The notes under the pieces: generated by a model
What the model saw: the letters and a program-made list of their open reading frames with translations, nothing else
Database searches by the model: none
What the model was told of the DNA's origin: nothing
Shown: in pieces, positions 1 to 5,903 of the stretch
Layout of the letters: each line of letters begins with the position of its first letter
Position numbering within the stretch: the first letter of the stretch is position 1
Assembly (NCBI GenBank): GCA_963966315.1
Contig: CAWZYX010000153.1
Location: forward strand, 1 to 6,038
From: Winogradskyella_A sp963966315
Lineage (GTDB): Bacteria; Bacteroidota; Bacteroidia; Flavobacteriales; Flavobacteriaceae
Direction: 5' to 3'
Length of the DNA: 6,038 nucleotides
Made by a program: the position numbers and the translations under genes

Positions 1-745
1 CTTCTGCTTTTTTGGTCTTATCTTTTGAAGACTGAGCTTCCTTTTCGCTTCGCTCAGATTTACGTTCCGCCAGTCCGTCTGCGATAGCGGATGTAACAAT
101 TCCAAGGACTTTATCGATAGACTTGGAAGCATCGTCGTTTGACGGGATGATAAAATCTACCTGACGCGGGTCTGAATTGGTATCTACCATTGCGAAAATA
201 GGAATGTTTAGTTTTTGTGCCTCTTTAATAGCAATGTGTTCTCTTTTGATATCCACAACAAAAATGGCACCAGGTAAACGAGTCATATCGCTAATAGAAC
301 CTAAGTTCTTTTCTAATTTAGCACGCTGACGGTCTATCTGTAGTTTTTCTCTTTTGGATAAAGACTCAAAAGTACCATCCTTTTTCATACGATCGATGGA
401 AGACATTTTCTTTACTGCTTTTCTGATCGTTACGAAGTTAGTGAGCATACCACCAGGCCAACGCTCTGTAATATAGGGTTGATTGACAGCTTCTGCTTTT
501 TCAGCAACAATTTCCTTAGCTTGTTTTTTAGTAGCTACAAAAAGAATCTTTTTACCTGAGGCGGCAATCTTTTTGAGGGCTTCCGCAGCTTCATTAATTT
601 TAGCTGCCGTTTTGTAGAGGTTAATGATATGGATGCCGTTGCGCTCCATATAAATGTAGGGCGCCATGTTAGGATCCCATTTTCTTGTGAGGTGACCAAA
701 GTGAACACCTGCTGCGAGAAGCTCTTTTACTTCTATTTTTTCCAT
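1..745 (-). CDS. rpsB: 30S ribosomal protein S2 (uS2), C-terminus cut by window edge
   Basis: Small-subunit ribosomal protein S2, a late-assembling protein that bridges the head and body of the 30S subunit and helps S1-type proteins bind. I translated the minus strand from the ATG at 745; the frame stays open for 248 codons to the left edge. Visible S2 hallmarks are AAGVHFGH (residues 11-18), KKILFVATKKQAK (65-77), ERWPGGMLTN (94-103) and the second S2 signature beginning at LPGAIFVVD (157-165), followed by VDTNSDP (187-193). The conserved core ends near residue 229, and a Lys/Glu/Ser-rich tail follows and runs out of the window, as is usual for Bacteroidota S2. The start is supported by the family N-terminus MEKIEVKELL. 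There is no Shine-Dalgarno motif, only A-rich sequence. It lies 213 bases downstream of rpsI; in related genomes tsf normally follows, but that would be outside the window. Confidence 0.97.
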   Translation of the reverse strand, partial: MEKIEVKELLAAGVHFGHLTRKWDPNMAPYIYMERNGIHIINLYKTAAKINEAAEALKKIAASGKKILFVATKKQAKEIVAEKAEAVNQPYITERWPGGMLTNFVTIRKAVKKMSSIDRMKKDGTFESLSKREKLQIDRQRAKLEKNLGSISDMTRLPGAIFVVDIKREHIAIKEAQKLNIPIFAMVDTNSDPRQVDFIIPSNDDASKSIDKVLGIVTSAIADGLAERKSERSEKEAQSSKDKTKKAE

Positions 746-958
746 TTTTGTAATAGTTTACGTTCTGTTGTATTAGCAATGATCAAGTGGATGCTTTCGC
801 GTACCTCAACCATTTAGATGCTAAACTAAATCCTCACGATTTTAAACGTGATGGACAACAAACACTGGTTAATTAGATTCTGAATGTTTCAGAATGTTTT
901 CAAAAAATAAAGAACATTCAGAACCTTGTTATCAAGGTTCTGAATATAATGCTGGATA
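746..958 (-). promoter_or_regulatory. Structured rpsI-rpsB intergenic region, possible rpsB leader or attenuator
   Basis: This 213-base gap contains no convincing coding sequence. Read on the minus strand it carries, in order, a 13-bp hairpin (916-945), an 8-bp hairpin with a 3-base loop (877-895), a weak 5-bp hairpin (TCACG/CGTGA arms, 834-851) and another 5-bp hairpin (TTTAG/CTAAA arms, 813-825). The sequence ACATTCAGAA at 914-923 is the exact reverse complement of TTCTGAATGT at 878-887, so the first two hairpins could be replaced by a long-range pairing. I found no good TAnnTTTG promoter between the hairpins and rpsB. Therefore rpsB probably depends at least partly on readthrough from rplM-rpsI. 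A leader that senses S2 is an inference; a plain intergenic terminator plus an unrecognised promoter is the alternative. Confidence 0.5.
901..945 (-). terminator. Strong hairpin after rpsI, terminator-like
   Basis: A perfect 13-bp inverted repeat (arms ATTCAGAACCTTG and its complement, 916-928 and 933-945) encloses a 4-base loop. It lies 13 bases after the rpsI stop. On the minus strand it is followed by a T-rich but interrupted stretch (GTTCTTTATTTTTTG, 915-901), so it could terminate or attenuate transcription before rpsB. The T-run does not directly abut the stem, so termination may be partial, or the stem may mainly protect the upstream mRNA 3' end. Confidence 0.55.
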
Positions 959-1345
959 TTAACGTTTAGAGAACTGGAATTTCTTACGCGCTTTCTTCTG
1001 TCCGAATTTCTTGCGCTCTACCATTCTTGGATCTCTTGTTAATAGACCTTCTGGCTTTAATATTGCTCTGTTTTCAGCATCTAGCTCGCACATGGCGCGA
1101 GATAAAGCTAAACGCACGGCTTCTGCCTGGCCGGTGACACCACCTCCATATACGTTAACAGTAATATCAAAGTTGCCATCATTGTTAGTCATGACCAAAG
1201 GCTGATTTACCTTATACTGCAGTGGTGCAGTTGGAAAATATTCCGTCATGGCTTTTTTGTTCACCGTCATGTTCCCTTTTCCTTTGGCAACATACACACG
1301 GGCAACAGCCGTCTTTCTACGGCCGATTTTGTGAATTACTTCCAT
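959..1345 (-). CDS. rpsI: 30S ribosomal protein S9 (uS9)
   Basis: Small-subunit ribosomal protein S9, located in the 30S head with its C-terminal tail reaching the P-site tRNA. The protein has 128 residues, a normal bacterial length. It opens with the typical IGRRKTAVARVY (residues 7-18). It has the S9 signature beginning GGGVTGQAEA (67-76) and ends in the basic, invariant-type tail KKFQFSKR (121-128), whose final Ser-Lys-Arg contacts P-site tRNA in known ribosomes. The start ATG at 1345 overlaps the rplM stop by one base (TAATG), which fixes the start and suggests translational coupling. No Shine-Dalgarno motif is present. rplM-rpsI pairing is conserved across most bacteria. Confidence 0.99.
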   Translation of the reverse strand: MEVIHKIGRRKTAVARVYVAKGKGNMTVNKKAMTEYFPTAPLQYKVNQPLVMTNNDGNFDITVNVYGGGVTGQAEAVRLALSRAMCELDAENRAILKPEGLLTRDPRMVERKKFGQKKARKKFQFSKR

Positions 1346-1800
1346 TAATTAAAATCGTTTAAATTAATTGTTTTAGGTTTTTGAGCTTCGTGTGCGTGCT
1401 CAGTCCCAGAAACAACAGTTAGGTTACGGAACAATACTGCTCCCAATTTGTTCTTAGGTAACATACCTTTCACGGACTTCTCTACTAGTTTTGTTGGCTC
1501 TTTTTCAAACAATTCTATAGCAGATAGGCTCCTTTGTCCACCTGGATAACCTGTGTGACGGATGTAACTCTTTTCCGTCCACTTTTTACCAGTTAAGTTG
1601 ATTTTTTCAGCATTGATAACAATGACATTATCTCCGCAATCAACGTGTGGAGTAAAGTTAGGTTTGTGTTTGCCTCTAAGTAGTTTTGCTACTTTAGAAG
1701 CCAGGCGACCTAAGTTTTGTCCTTCAGCATCAACGACAACCCACTCCTTGTTCACGGTAGCTTTGTTCGCTGAAACTGTTTTGTAACTTAATGTGTCCAC
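1345..1800 (-). CDS. rplM: 50S ribosomal protein L13 (uL13)
   Basis: Large-subunit ribosomal protein L13, an early-assembling protein that binds 23S rRNA. It has 151 residues, slightly longer than the E. coli protein because of the N-terminal extension MDTLSYKTVSANKA typical of Flavobacteriia. Recognisable segments are WVVVDAEGQNLGRLAS (20-35), GKHKPNFTPHVDCGD (43-57), VINAEKINLTGKKW (61-74), YIRHTGYPGG (79-88) and the L13 signature region SVKGMLPKNKLG (109-120). It is the first gene of the ribosomal unit: a consensus-like promoter lies 50 bases upstream and the mRNA leader begins with a hairpin. The start is set by family alignment and by the promoter and leader position; no Shine-Dalgarno motif is present. 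Confidence 0.99.
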   Translation of the reverse strand: MDTLSYKTVSANKATVNKEWVVVDAEGQNLGRLASKVAKLLRGKHKPNFTPHVDCGDNVIVINAEKINLTGKKWTEKSYIRHTGYPGGQRSLSAIELFEKEPTKLVEKSVKGMLPKNKLGAVLFRNLTVVSGTEHAHEAQKPKTINLNDFN

Positions 1801-1845
1801 ACTAAATAGTTTTGATTATTAAACATTTCCTCTTCCGAAAAAGAG
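1801..1845 (-). promoter_or_regulatory. rplM 5' leader with UUCG-capped hairpin, candidate L13 autoregulatory leader
   Basis: Downstream of the predicted promoter, the minus-strand sequence 1845-1830 folds as a 6-bp stem (CUCUUU with GAAGAG, including one U-G pair) closed by a UUCG tetraloop. It would form essentially at the 5' end of the transcript. A looser second stem (GUUU/AAAC arms) and the short ACTA/TAGT inverted repeat at 1801-1810 adjoin the start codon. From memory, short L13 ribosomal-protein leaders have been described in Bacteroidia. I cannot align this one to that model, so membership is an inference from position and structure. Confidence 0.5.
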
Positions 1846-1849
1846 TTTG

Positions 1850-1880
1850 CAAATTTATGATAAACTATTGGATAAGCCAA
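1850..1880 (-). promoter_or_regulatory. Promoter of the rplM-rpsI(-rpsB) unit
   Basis: On the minus strand TTGG (1880-1877) is followed after exactly 19 bases by TAAATTTG (1857-1850). This matches the Bacteroidota sigma-A pattern of a -33 TTG-type element and a -7 TAnnTTTG element with perfect -7 agreement. Transcription would start near 1843-1845, giving a leader of about 45 bases before the rplM ATG. A small palindrome, TTGG-ATAAG-CCAA (1868-1880), overlaps the -33 element. Confidence 0.75.
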
Positions 1881-1941
1881 CTGAATAATTATCTTTTTTG
1901 TGATTGATTTTCAGTTCAGTAAGACACTCCCGATAGGAAAT

Positions 1942-1968
1942 AAAAAAAGGCCTCTGAACAGAGGCCTT
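1942..1968 (-). terminator. Intrinsic terminator of the four-gene exported-protein unit
   Basis: A near-ideal rho-independent terminator. The GC-rich inverted repeat has arms AAGGCCTCTG (1947-1956) and CAGAGGCCTT (1959-1968), and on the minus strand it runs straight into seven T residues (1948-1942). It begins 22 bases after the stop codon of the gene at 1990-3051. It insulates that unit from the rplM promoter downstream. In the plus direction the stem is followed only by AAAT, so it looks unidirectional. Confidence 0.92.
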
Positions 1969-1989
1969 AAATGAAAGGAGAATTGTTTT

Positions 1990-3051
1990 TTATTCTGCAG
2001 GACGAACTTCTGCGATTTCGTACATGTCCTTTCCATCTACCTGAATGGGTTGGTAATAGGTTTCTCCAAACTGCACATAGGTCTGATCTCCTATTTTAAC
2101 TTCTTCTCCCCCGTCAGGAAGATTGGGTACTATAGTTCCGGCTGTGGCAGGGATTACTATGTAGCCATCCTCGTTCTCTTCATAGAAAGCACCAGCCACA
2201 TAGTAATTACTTTTGTCGCTGCCCTCGATTTCAACCTTTTCAGCTTCTTTGGGTATGTCGGGAACCTGGGCTCCAACGGGGGCCTGCACTGCCACAAAGC
2301 CCTCGGGTGTTTTTAAGTAATAGGTCCCATTATTATAATGGTATTCTTCTTCCTCTTTTTTATCGTCATCTCCGCTATTAACTATGCTCACGATAATGGC
2401 GGTAGTTGCGATGGAAGCTGCAAAATAGCCCCAGGGGTGGTACCATGAGCCCCAGTAGTAGGGACGATAAGGGTGGTAATAATAAGGTCTGTGGCAATAA
2501 TAGCGATAGCCGCCATAGCGATAGGGTGGCCGCACATAGGCACGACTGCTTCCTCTCACATAGGTGTTTCTGTTGTTGATGGTAACATTCCTGCTTCTAT
2601 CAATATTGATGTTGTTGTTGCCCACCCTGTTGTTACTGCCACGGTTCACGTTTCGCGTAGTTTTACTGCGGTCTGTATTTCTGGTGGATGTACTTCTGTT
2701 TGTAGTTCTATTGGTCGATCGGTTGGTAGCAGAGGAACTTCTATTGGTACTCCTGTTTTTCACGGTTGAAGTCTTTCTGTTGGAAGTAGAGGGTCTGCTC
2801 GTATTTGTTGAGGAGGATGTGTTCCTACTATTAAATGATCGATTGCTGGTGGAAGGTCTTGTGGTGGCTCTACTCGTAGTTTTAGGCCTGCTAGTGGTTT
2901 TAGGGCGGCTCATGCTACCGGACCTTGACATGGAACGCCCTCCACCACCGTGACGCATGCGTTGTGCTTCCATCTGCTCTGGGGTGACGAGCATTATCGC
3001 TGCAAATAATAATCCTATTCCAAATTTTAAATAGTTGTCAATTTTCATCAT
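1990..3051 (-). CDS. Exported low-complexity protein with Tyr-rich segment and C-terminal repeats, DUF6515-like
   Basis: Function unknown; 353 residues. Architecture: a signal peptide (about 1-29, hydrophobic core LLFAAIMLV, probable cut near MEA-Q); a Gly/Arg/Ser opening; a long, very basic and disordered Arg-Ser-Thr-Asn tract (about 36-170) made of degenerate triplets such as RST, NRS and RTT; a Tyr/Pro/Arg-rich stretch (172-206); a hydrophobic segment (about 207-226); and an acidic patch DDDKKEEEE (228-236). The acidic C-terminal part (242-349) holds two full copies and one partial copy of a roughly 43-residue unit, with G-x-[YF]-Y openings and APVGAQVPDIP and ATAGTIVPNLP as matching cores. 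The hydrophobic segment plus the Tyr- and Pro-rich C-terminal style resembles DUF6515 proteins. It is the last gene of the unit, 9 bases after the DUF2092 gene. The start could equally be the second Met (ATGATG). It probably resides in the periplasm or is membrane-anchored. Confidence 0.85.
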   Translation of the reverse strand: MMKIDNYLKFGIGLLFAAIMLVTPEQMEAQRMRHGGGGRSMSRSGSMSRPKTTSRPKTTSRATTRPSTSNRSFNSRNTSSSTNTSRPSTSNRKTSTVKNRSTNRSSSATNRSTNRTTNRSTSTRNTDRSKTTRNVNRGSNNRVGNNNINIDRSRNVTINNRNTYVRGSSRAYVRPPYRYGGYRYYCHRPYYYHPYRPYYWGSWYHPWGYFAASIATTAIIVSIVNSGDDDKKEEEEYHYNNGTYYLKTPEGFVAVQAPVGAQVPDIPKEAEKVEIEGSDKSNYYVAGAFYEENEDGYIVIPATAGTIVPNLPDGGEEVKIGDQTYVQFGETYYQPIQVDGKDMYEIAEVRPAE

Positions 3052-3060
3052 ATAATATTG

Positions 3061-3789
3061 TTAAGATTTGGCCATGATACTGATCAGACGCGCATTTTTT
3101 GGTGGAGTAAACTCAAAAACGGCGTTAGGGATAAAATGGTTAAAATCCCAATTAGAAAAGGTTCCTTCAAATTGCTGGTAGTGGTTTATCTTGTCTAAAA
3201 ACAGATACTTTTTTGGTAAATACATGGCATTATTGCTGATCCATAGTTGAAAGGTCATGTCTTTATTTGAGGCCATCAAATGAAAGCACTCTTGTCCATC
3301 CACTGTTTTTTTGCCTAAATACTTAAGGTGGTCGAAGATATTGAGGATGTCATCCGTGAGCGTGGGGAAGAAGATATCTGCACCCGGGAATTTAATACCG
3401 AACCTGGTATTCATGGAATCAATCATATCCATAGTGTTTTCCGGAGCCTCCAGCGTGACATAATTATTCTCATCGAACGAATAGTAAGTGAGGAAGCTAC
3501 CGTTATACCAAAAGGCCTTATTGCCATCATCTCCACGACTGTGAATTGTCATCTTGTCTGAACCGCTGAATTGAAGTTTGTGCTGACCGAGAAAACGCTC
3601 GTTTTCAAAGAGGTCGTTTTGTTTATCAGTGGCGGTTTCCAGGTCCACCGAGACGGCTGTGAGTTCTCCAATAACGGCAGTCATTTTATCCAAGAGCTTT
3701 ACGGCTATTGAATCAATCTCTCTCGAATTTTGAGCGTAATTAGTAAGACTGAAAATAAGAACAACGATAAATACAGATCGCTTTTTCAT
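3061..3789 (-). CDS. DUF2092 family periplasmic protein
   Basis: Predicted periplasmic protein of the DUF2092 family, 242 residues, precise role unknown. A signal peptide (1-20, ending NYAQ) precedes the mature chain. Family-like features are the opening IDSIAVKLLDKM (25-36), the strand KLQFSGSDKMTIHSRGDD (71-88), the WYNGSFLTYYS segment (94-104), FPGADIFFP (134-142), the YLGKKTVDGQECFHLMAS block (157-174), FQLWI (180-184), LPKKYLF (191-197) and the C-terminal FEFTPPKNARLI (225-236). This layout of antiparallel strands recalls the LolA/LolB-type fold, in which proteins carry lipids or lipoproteins through the periplasm; applying that here is an inference. The gene follows the barrel gene by 57 bases, which include a terminator-like hairpin, and precedes the low-complexity gene by 9 bases, so the last two genes are probably tightly coupled. 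Confidence 0.88.
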   Translation of the reverse strand: MKKRSVFIVVLIFSLTNYAQNSREIDSIAVKLLDKMTAVIGELTAVSVDLETATDKQNDLFENERFLGQHKLQFSGSDKMTIHSRGDDGNKAFWYNGSFLTYYSFDENNYVTLEAPENTMDMIDSMNTRFGIKFPGADIFFPTLTDDILNIFDHLKYLGKKTVDGQECFHLMASNKDMTFQLWISNNAMYLPKKYLFLDKINHYQQFEGTFSNWDFNHFIPNAVFEFTPPKNARLISIMAKS

Positions 3790-3818
3790 TGGTTTAATTA
3801 TTTATCACAGAAAGATAT

Positions 3819-3839
3819 AAAAAAATGCTGTAGGCATTT
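3819..3839 (-). terminator. Weak intra-operon terminator-like hairpin
   Basis: The 6-bp inverted repeat AAATGC/GCATTT (3823-3828 and 3834-3839, 5-base loop) is followed on the minus strand by seven T residues (3825-3819), partly shared with the stem. It lies 7 bases after the stop of the barrel gene. The AT-rich stem suggests partial termination, which would lower expression of the two downstream genes. I see no convincing new promoter between it and the next start. Confidence 0.45.
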
Positions 3840-3846
3840 AACCTTA

Positions 3847-5259
3847 TTAGTTGTTATTTAGTGTTTCCTGAAGTGACTTCATTCCACGGTCCAAAAAGGG
3901 AATTTCTAAACCAAGAACCAGCTGAAGTCTTTGAGAGACAAGATCTGTAGACGTTGGCGCCTCAATAAAAGGCTCCTCACGGCCAATTTCTGAATTGATG
4001 CCTATTCCGTTGGTACCTCTAGAATAGGTGAGTCCTAAAATAAGATTGGCCCATTTTAAGGTCCAGTCCACTCCACCACTTAAATGATAATAATCCGTAC
4101 CTGCCGAAAACTCATCGGCATTTTCGGTGCTAAGGTCAAAGAACCCATCTCCTTCGTCAAGTGAGTCAAAATCGGTGCTAATTCCAAAAAACACTTTAAA
4201 GTTTTCTTTGATGAAGAGCTCCCCACCAACACCGATATTAACAACAGCACTGCGTTTTTCATTGAACTTAATGTCTGACGGCAGATCAGTGCCCAGGTCT
4301 ACCTCGGGGATCTCTAAACGTTCGTATTCTCCCAGTGCATTCATATAGTCCACGTTAAGGTGAATCCTACTCTTATTTAATTTGATACCAGCTCCTGCCG
4401 ACACTCCAAACGGAAGTTTGCGTTTACTTGTCAGGTCTCTGAAGTTATAATCGTAATATCGATCATTTCCACCAATAGTCCCGGCAGAAACAAGATTAAT
4501 ACCGTACTTCCCGGAGCCAAACACTTGCAGGTAGGGGAGGGTGGCGTTCAGGCCAATTTCTACATTATCAATTGTATAACTGGCGCCCACCTTTAGATTG
4601 AGACCGTAGGACTGCTGCTCGAAGTTGTATTGCAGAAGATCGGTGGTGACCCGATCAGGTTCGTATTGGAAGGTCTTATTGGCAGACCTCACCCCTCGGT
4701 ACTTATAATACACACCAAAGGCGGAAATACCCAAACTAAGATCCTCATTTATTTGTGTTGCCCAGCTTAGACCATACCAGTCTTCTTTTATATCATTAGA
4801 TAAAGCATCCCTCAGGGCCAAAGACTCGGCCAGAGGGAATTGTTGTAGTATGGATTCGTTGAGCTCCTCATAGCTGGTGGAAAGGTTGTTGTTGATTCTT
4901 AACTTAGACAGGTAGACATATGCAAAGCGCTCATCAAACAAACTGAAGGTTCCGCCAACAAGTGATGGCACACCTGTAAAGGTGGTTCTGCTGATGGGGT
5001 TGCCATCTGCAATGAGCGGGTCGATCTTTAAAGAGTTTAACTGGTATGCTCTAGCATTAAAAGCGAATCCATTGATCTCGATATCACTGAGTTTTGCGGG
5101 GTTGTAATAAGTTAATGCGATGTCTGAGACGCTACCAGTTACATTTCCAGCGAGGAGCATTGATCGGTTTCCGTAGTTGTTATATTTATAATTCCCCTGC
5201 TGTCCGAGACTAGTAGACAATGTGCACAAAAGCACTAAAACAAGGAGGCATCGTATCAT
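3847..5259 (-). CDS. Outer-membrane beta-barrel protein, FadL/OmpP1-like
   Basis: Predicted outer-membrane barrel of 470 residues, similar in length and layout to the FadL/OmpP1/TodX family, whose members pass fatty acids or aromatic compounds across the outer membrane. A signal peptide covers about 1-19 (LLVLVLLCTLSTSLG). The Cys at 12 is not in a lipobox context, so it is not an obvious lipoprotein. The mature start carries the family-style sequence RSMLLAGNVTGSVSD followed by YYNPAKL (51-57). The rest alternates amphipathic strands with polar turns, for example YGLSWATQINEDLSLGISAF, LNLKVGASYTIDNVEIGLNA, FGVSAGAGIKLNKSRIHLNV and SAVVNIGVGGELFIKENFKV. The end, RLQLVLGLEIPFLD, looks like the last strand before a short hydrophilic tail. 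The exact substrate cannot be read from the sequence; other Bacteroidota barrels that share the NPA motif, such as PorV-like proteins, are alternatives. It starts 21 bases after the upstream gene. Confidence 0.8.
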   Translation of the reverse strand: MIRCLLVLVLLCTLSTSLGQQGNYKYNNYGNRSMLLAGNVTGSVSDIALTYYNPAKLSDIEINGFAFNARAYQLNSLKIDPLIADGNPISRTTFTGVPSLVGGTFSLFDERFAYVYLSKLRINNNLSTSYEELNESILQQFPLAESLALRDALSNDIKEDWYGLSWATQINEDLSLGISAFGVYYKYRGVRSANKTFQYEPDRVTTDLLQYNFEQQSYGLNLKVGASYTIDNVEIGLNATLPYLQVFGSGKYGINLVSAGTIGGNDRYYDYNFRDLTSKRKLPFGVSAGAGIKLNKSRIHLNVDYMNALGEYERLEIPEVDLGTDLPSDIKFNEKRSAVVNIGVGGELFIKENFKVFFGISTDFDSLDEGDGFFDLSTENADEFSAGTDYYHLSGGVDWTLKWANLILGLTYSRGTNGIGINSEIGREEPFIEAPTSTDLVSQRLQLVLGLEIPFLDRGMKSLQETLNNN

Positions 5260-5280
5260 GGACTTCAGATGATCATTTCT

Positions 5281-5754
5281 TTAATCTTCGCGAAGTAATT
5301 CGGCTATGGTAGTGATGTTTTCAATCAGTTCTATCCGAGATGAAGCTAAAAAATACAACTCCAATTGATAGAACTGCATTGCTAGTTTTCCACCGTTTGT
5401 CTTGATGAACTTATTGCTATAGAGGGTGATGAGCTTATTGAATTCTATATTGAGCTTTTCCGCAATTTTAAGGTGATTTGCAGCTTGTTGATCGGTCATC
5501 TCGAAAAAGTCCTGGGCATAGTTTTTTACCAATTCAAAACGGTTCATTTCCAGGGCAATGCGCTTGCCCTCATACTCGTTGTAGAGCTTCCAAAAATCGT
5601 TGTTGACCTGATTACCTATAAATTCTTCGTAGATCTCTCGTTTTTCCATTTTATAGATCTCCTGGCTCATGGCATAATCGTCGAGAGTTATCTGTGCAAC
5701 TATTGGGGATGCCAGGAATACTGAGAGGATGAAGAGAAAATGTTTCAGGTACAT
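5281..5754 (-). CDS. Small exported alpha-helical protein of unknown function
   Basis: 157 residues, function not recognised. A clear signal peptide (1-20, hydrophobic core FLFILSVFLASPIVA, probable cut A20-Q21) sends it to the periplasm. The mature part is nearly all helix, with few Gly or Pro, and contains NDFWKLYNEYEGKR (52-65), FELVKNYAQDFFEMTDQQAANHL (73-95) and AMQFYQLELYF (125-135). The pattern of a W-x-x-Y-x-x-Y-E helix, a Y-A-x-x-[FY]-x-x-[ML]-T-D-x-x-A helix and a terminal F-x-Q-L-E helix resembles small periplasmic helical proteins seen in many Gram-negative bacteria. It is reminiscent in style, though not clearly in sequence, of Spy/CpxP-type chaperones. It is the first gene of the unit, directly behind the promoter, with a leader of about 20 bases. 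A chaperone or adaptor for the exported proteins encoded downstream is a guess. Confidence 0.85.
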   Translation of the reverse strand: MYLKHFLFILSVFLASPIVAQITLDDYAMSQEIYKMEKREIYEEFIGNQVNNDFWKLYNEYEGKRIALEMNRFELVKNYAQDFFEMTDQQAANHLKIAEKLNIEFNKLITLYSNKFIKTNGGKLAMQFYQLELYFLASSRIELIENITTIAELLRED

Positions 5755-5780
5755 ACTTCAATTGTTTAGTTAGAACCTGC

Positions 5781-5811
5781 TCAATTTACCCTAAAATCAA
5801 TAAAGGTCAAA
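5781..5811 (-). promoter_or_regulatory. Promoter of the four-gene exported-protein unit
   Basis: On the minus strand TTTG (5811-5808) is followed after exactly 19 bases by TAAATTGA (5788-5781). This is a full -33 element and a -7 element that keeps TAnnTT but not the final TG. It lies 26 bases before the ATG at 5754, giving a leader of about 20 bases. The spacing equals that of the rplM promoter in this window, which strengthens both calls. Confidence 0.6.
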
Positions 5812-5903
5812 GCGCTTTTTCAATTAATTTTTTTCAAAAAAGTCCGGCTACAGTTGAATGGATTTTACTTAGTGGCTCGTTTGATTTTTTCGTTCTTGGC
5901 CCC

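Noticed and set aside
629..817. Plus-strand ORF of 62 codons spanning the rpsB start.
   Set aside because: It lies antisense to the well-supported rpsB N-terminus and its leader, with no recognisable features.
821..858. Possible rpsB promoter with TAGTTTAG (828-821, minus strand) as a -7 element.
   Set aside because: The -7 match is imperfect and the nearest TTG lies about 27 bases upstream, too far for the 19-base spacing seen at the two better promoters.
2641..2900. Repeated triplet-like sequence in the low-complexity gene as a possible DNA repeat array or CRISPR.
   Set aside because: Units are degenerate, keep the reading frame and have no constant repeat or spacer length, so they reflect protein composition rather than an array.
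2473..2953. Two overlapping plus-strand ORFs of 98 and 129 codons opposite the low-complexity gene.
   Set aside because: They are antisense images of the Arg/Ser/Thr/Asn-rich repeats, giving Leu/Val/Ile-only sequence without a signal peptide logic, promoter or family resemblance.
3790..3846. Possible separate promoter for the DUF2092 gene using TATCTTTC on the minus strand.
   Set aside because: The final G of the -7 element is missing and no TTG lies at the expected distance upstream.
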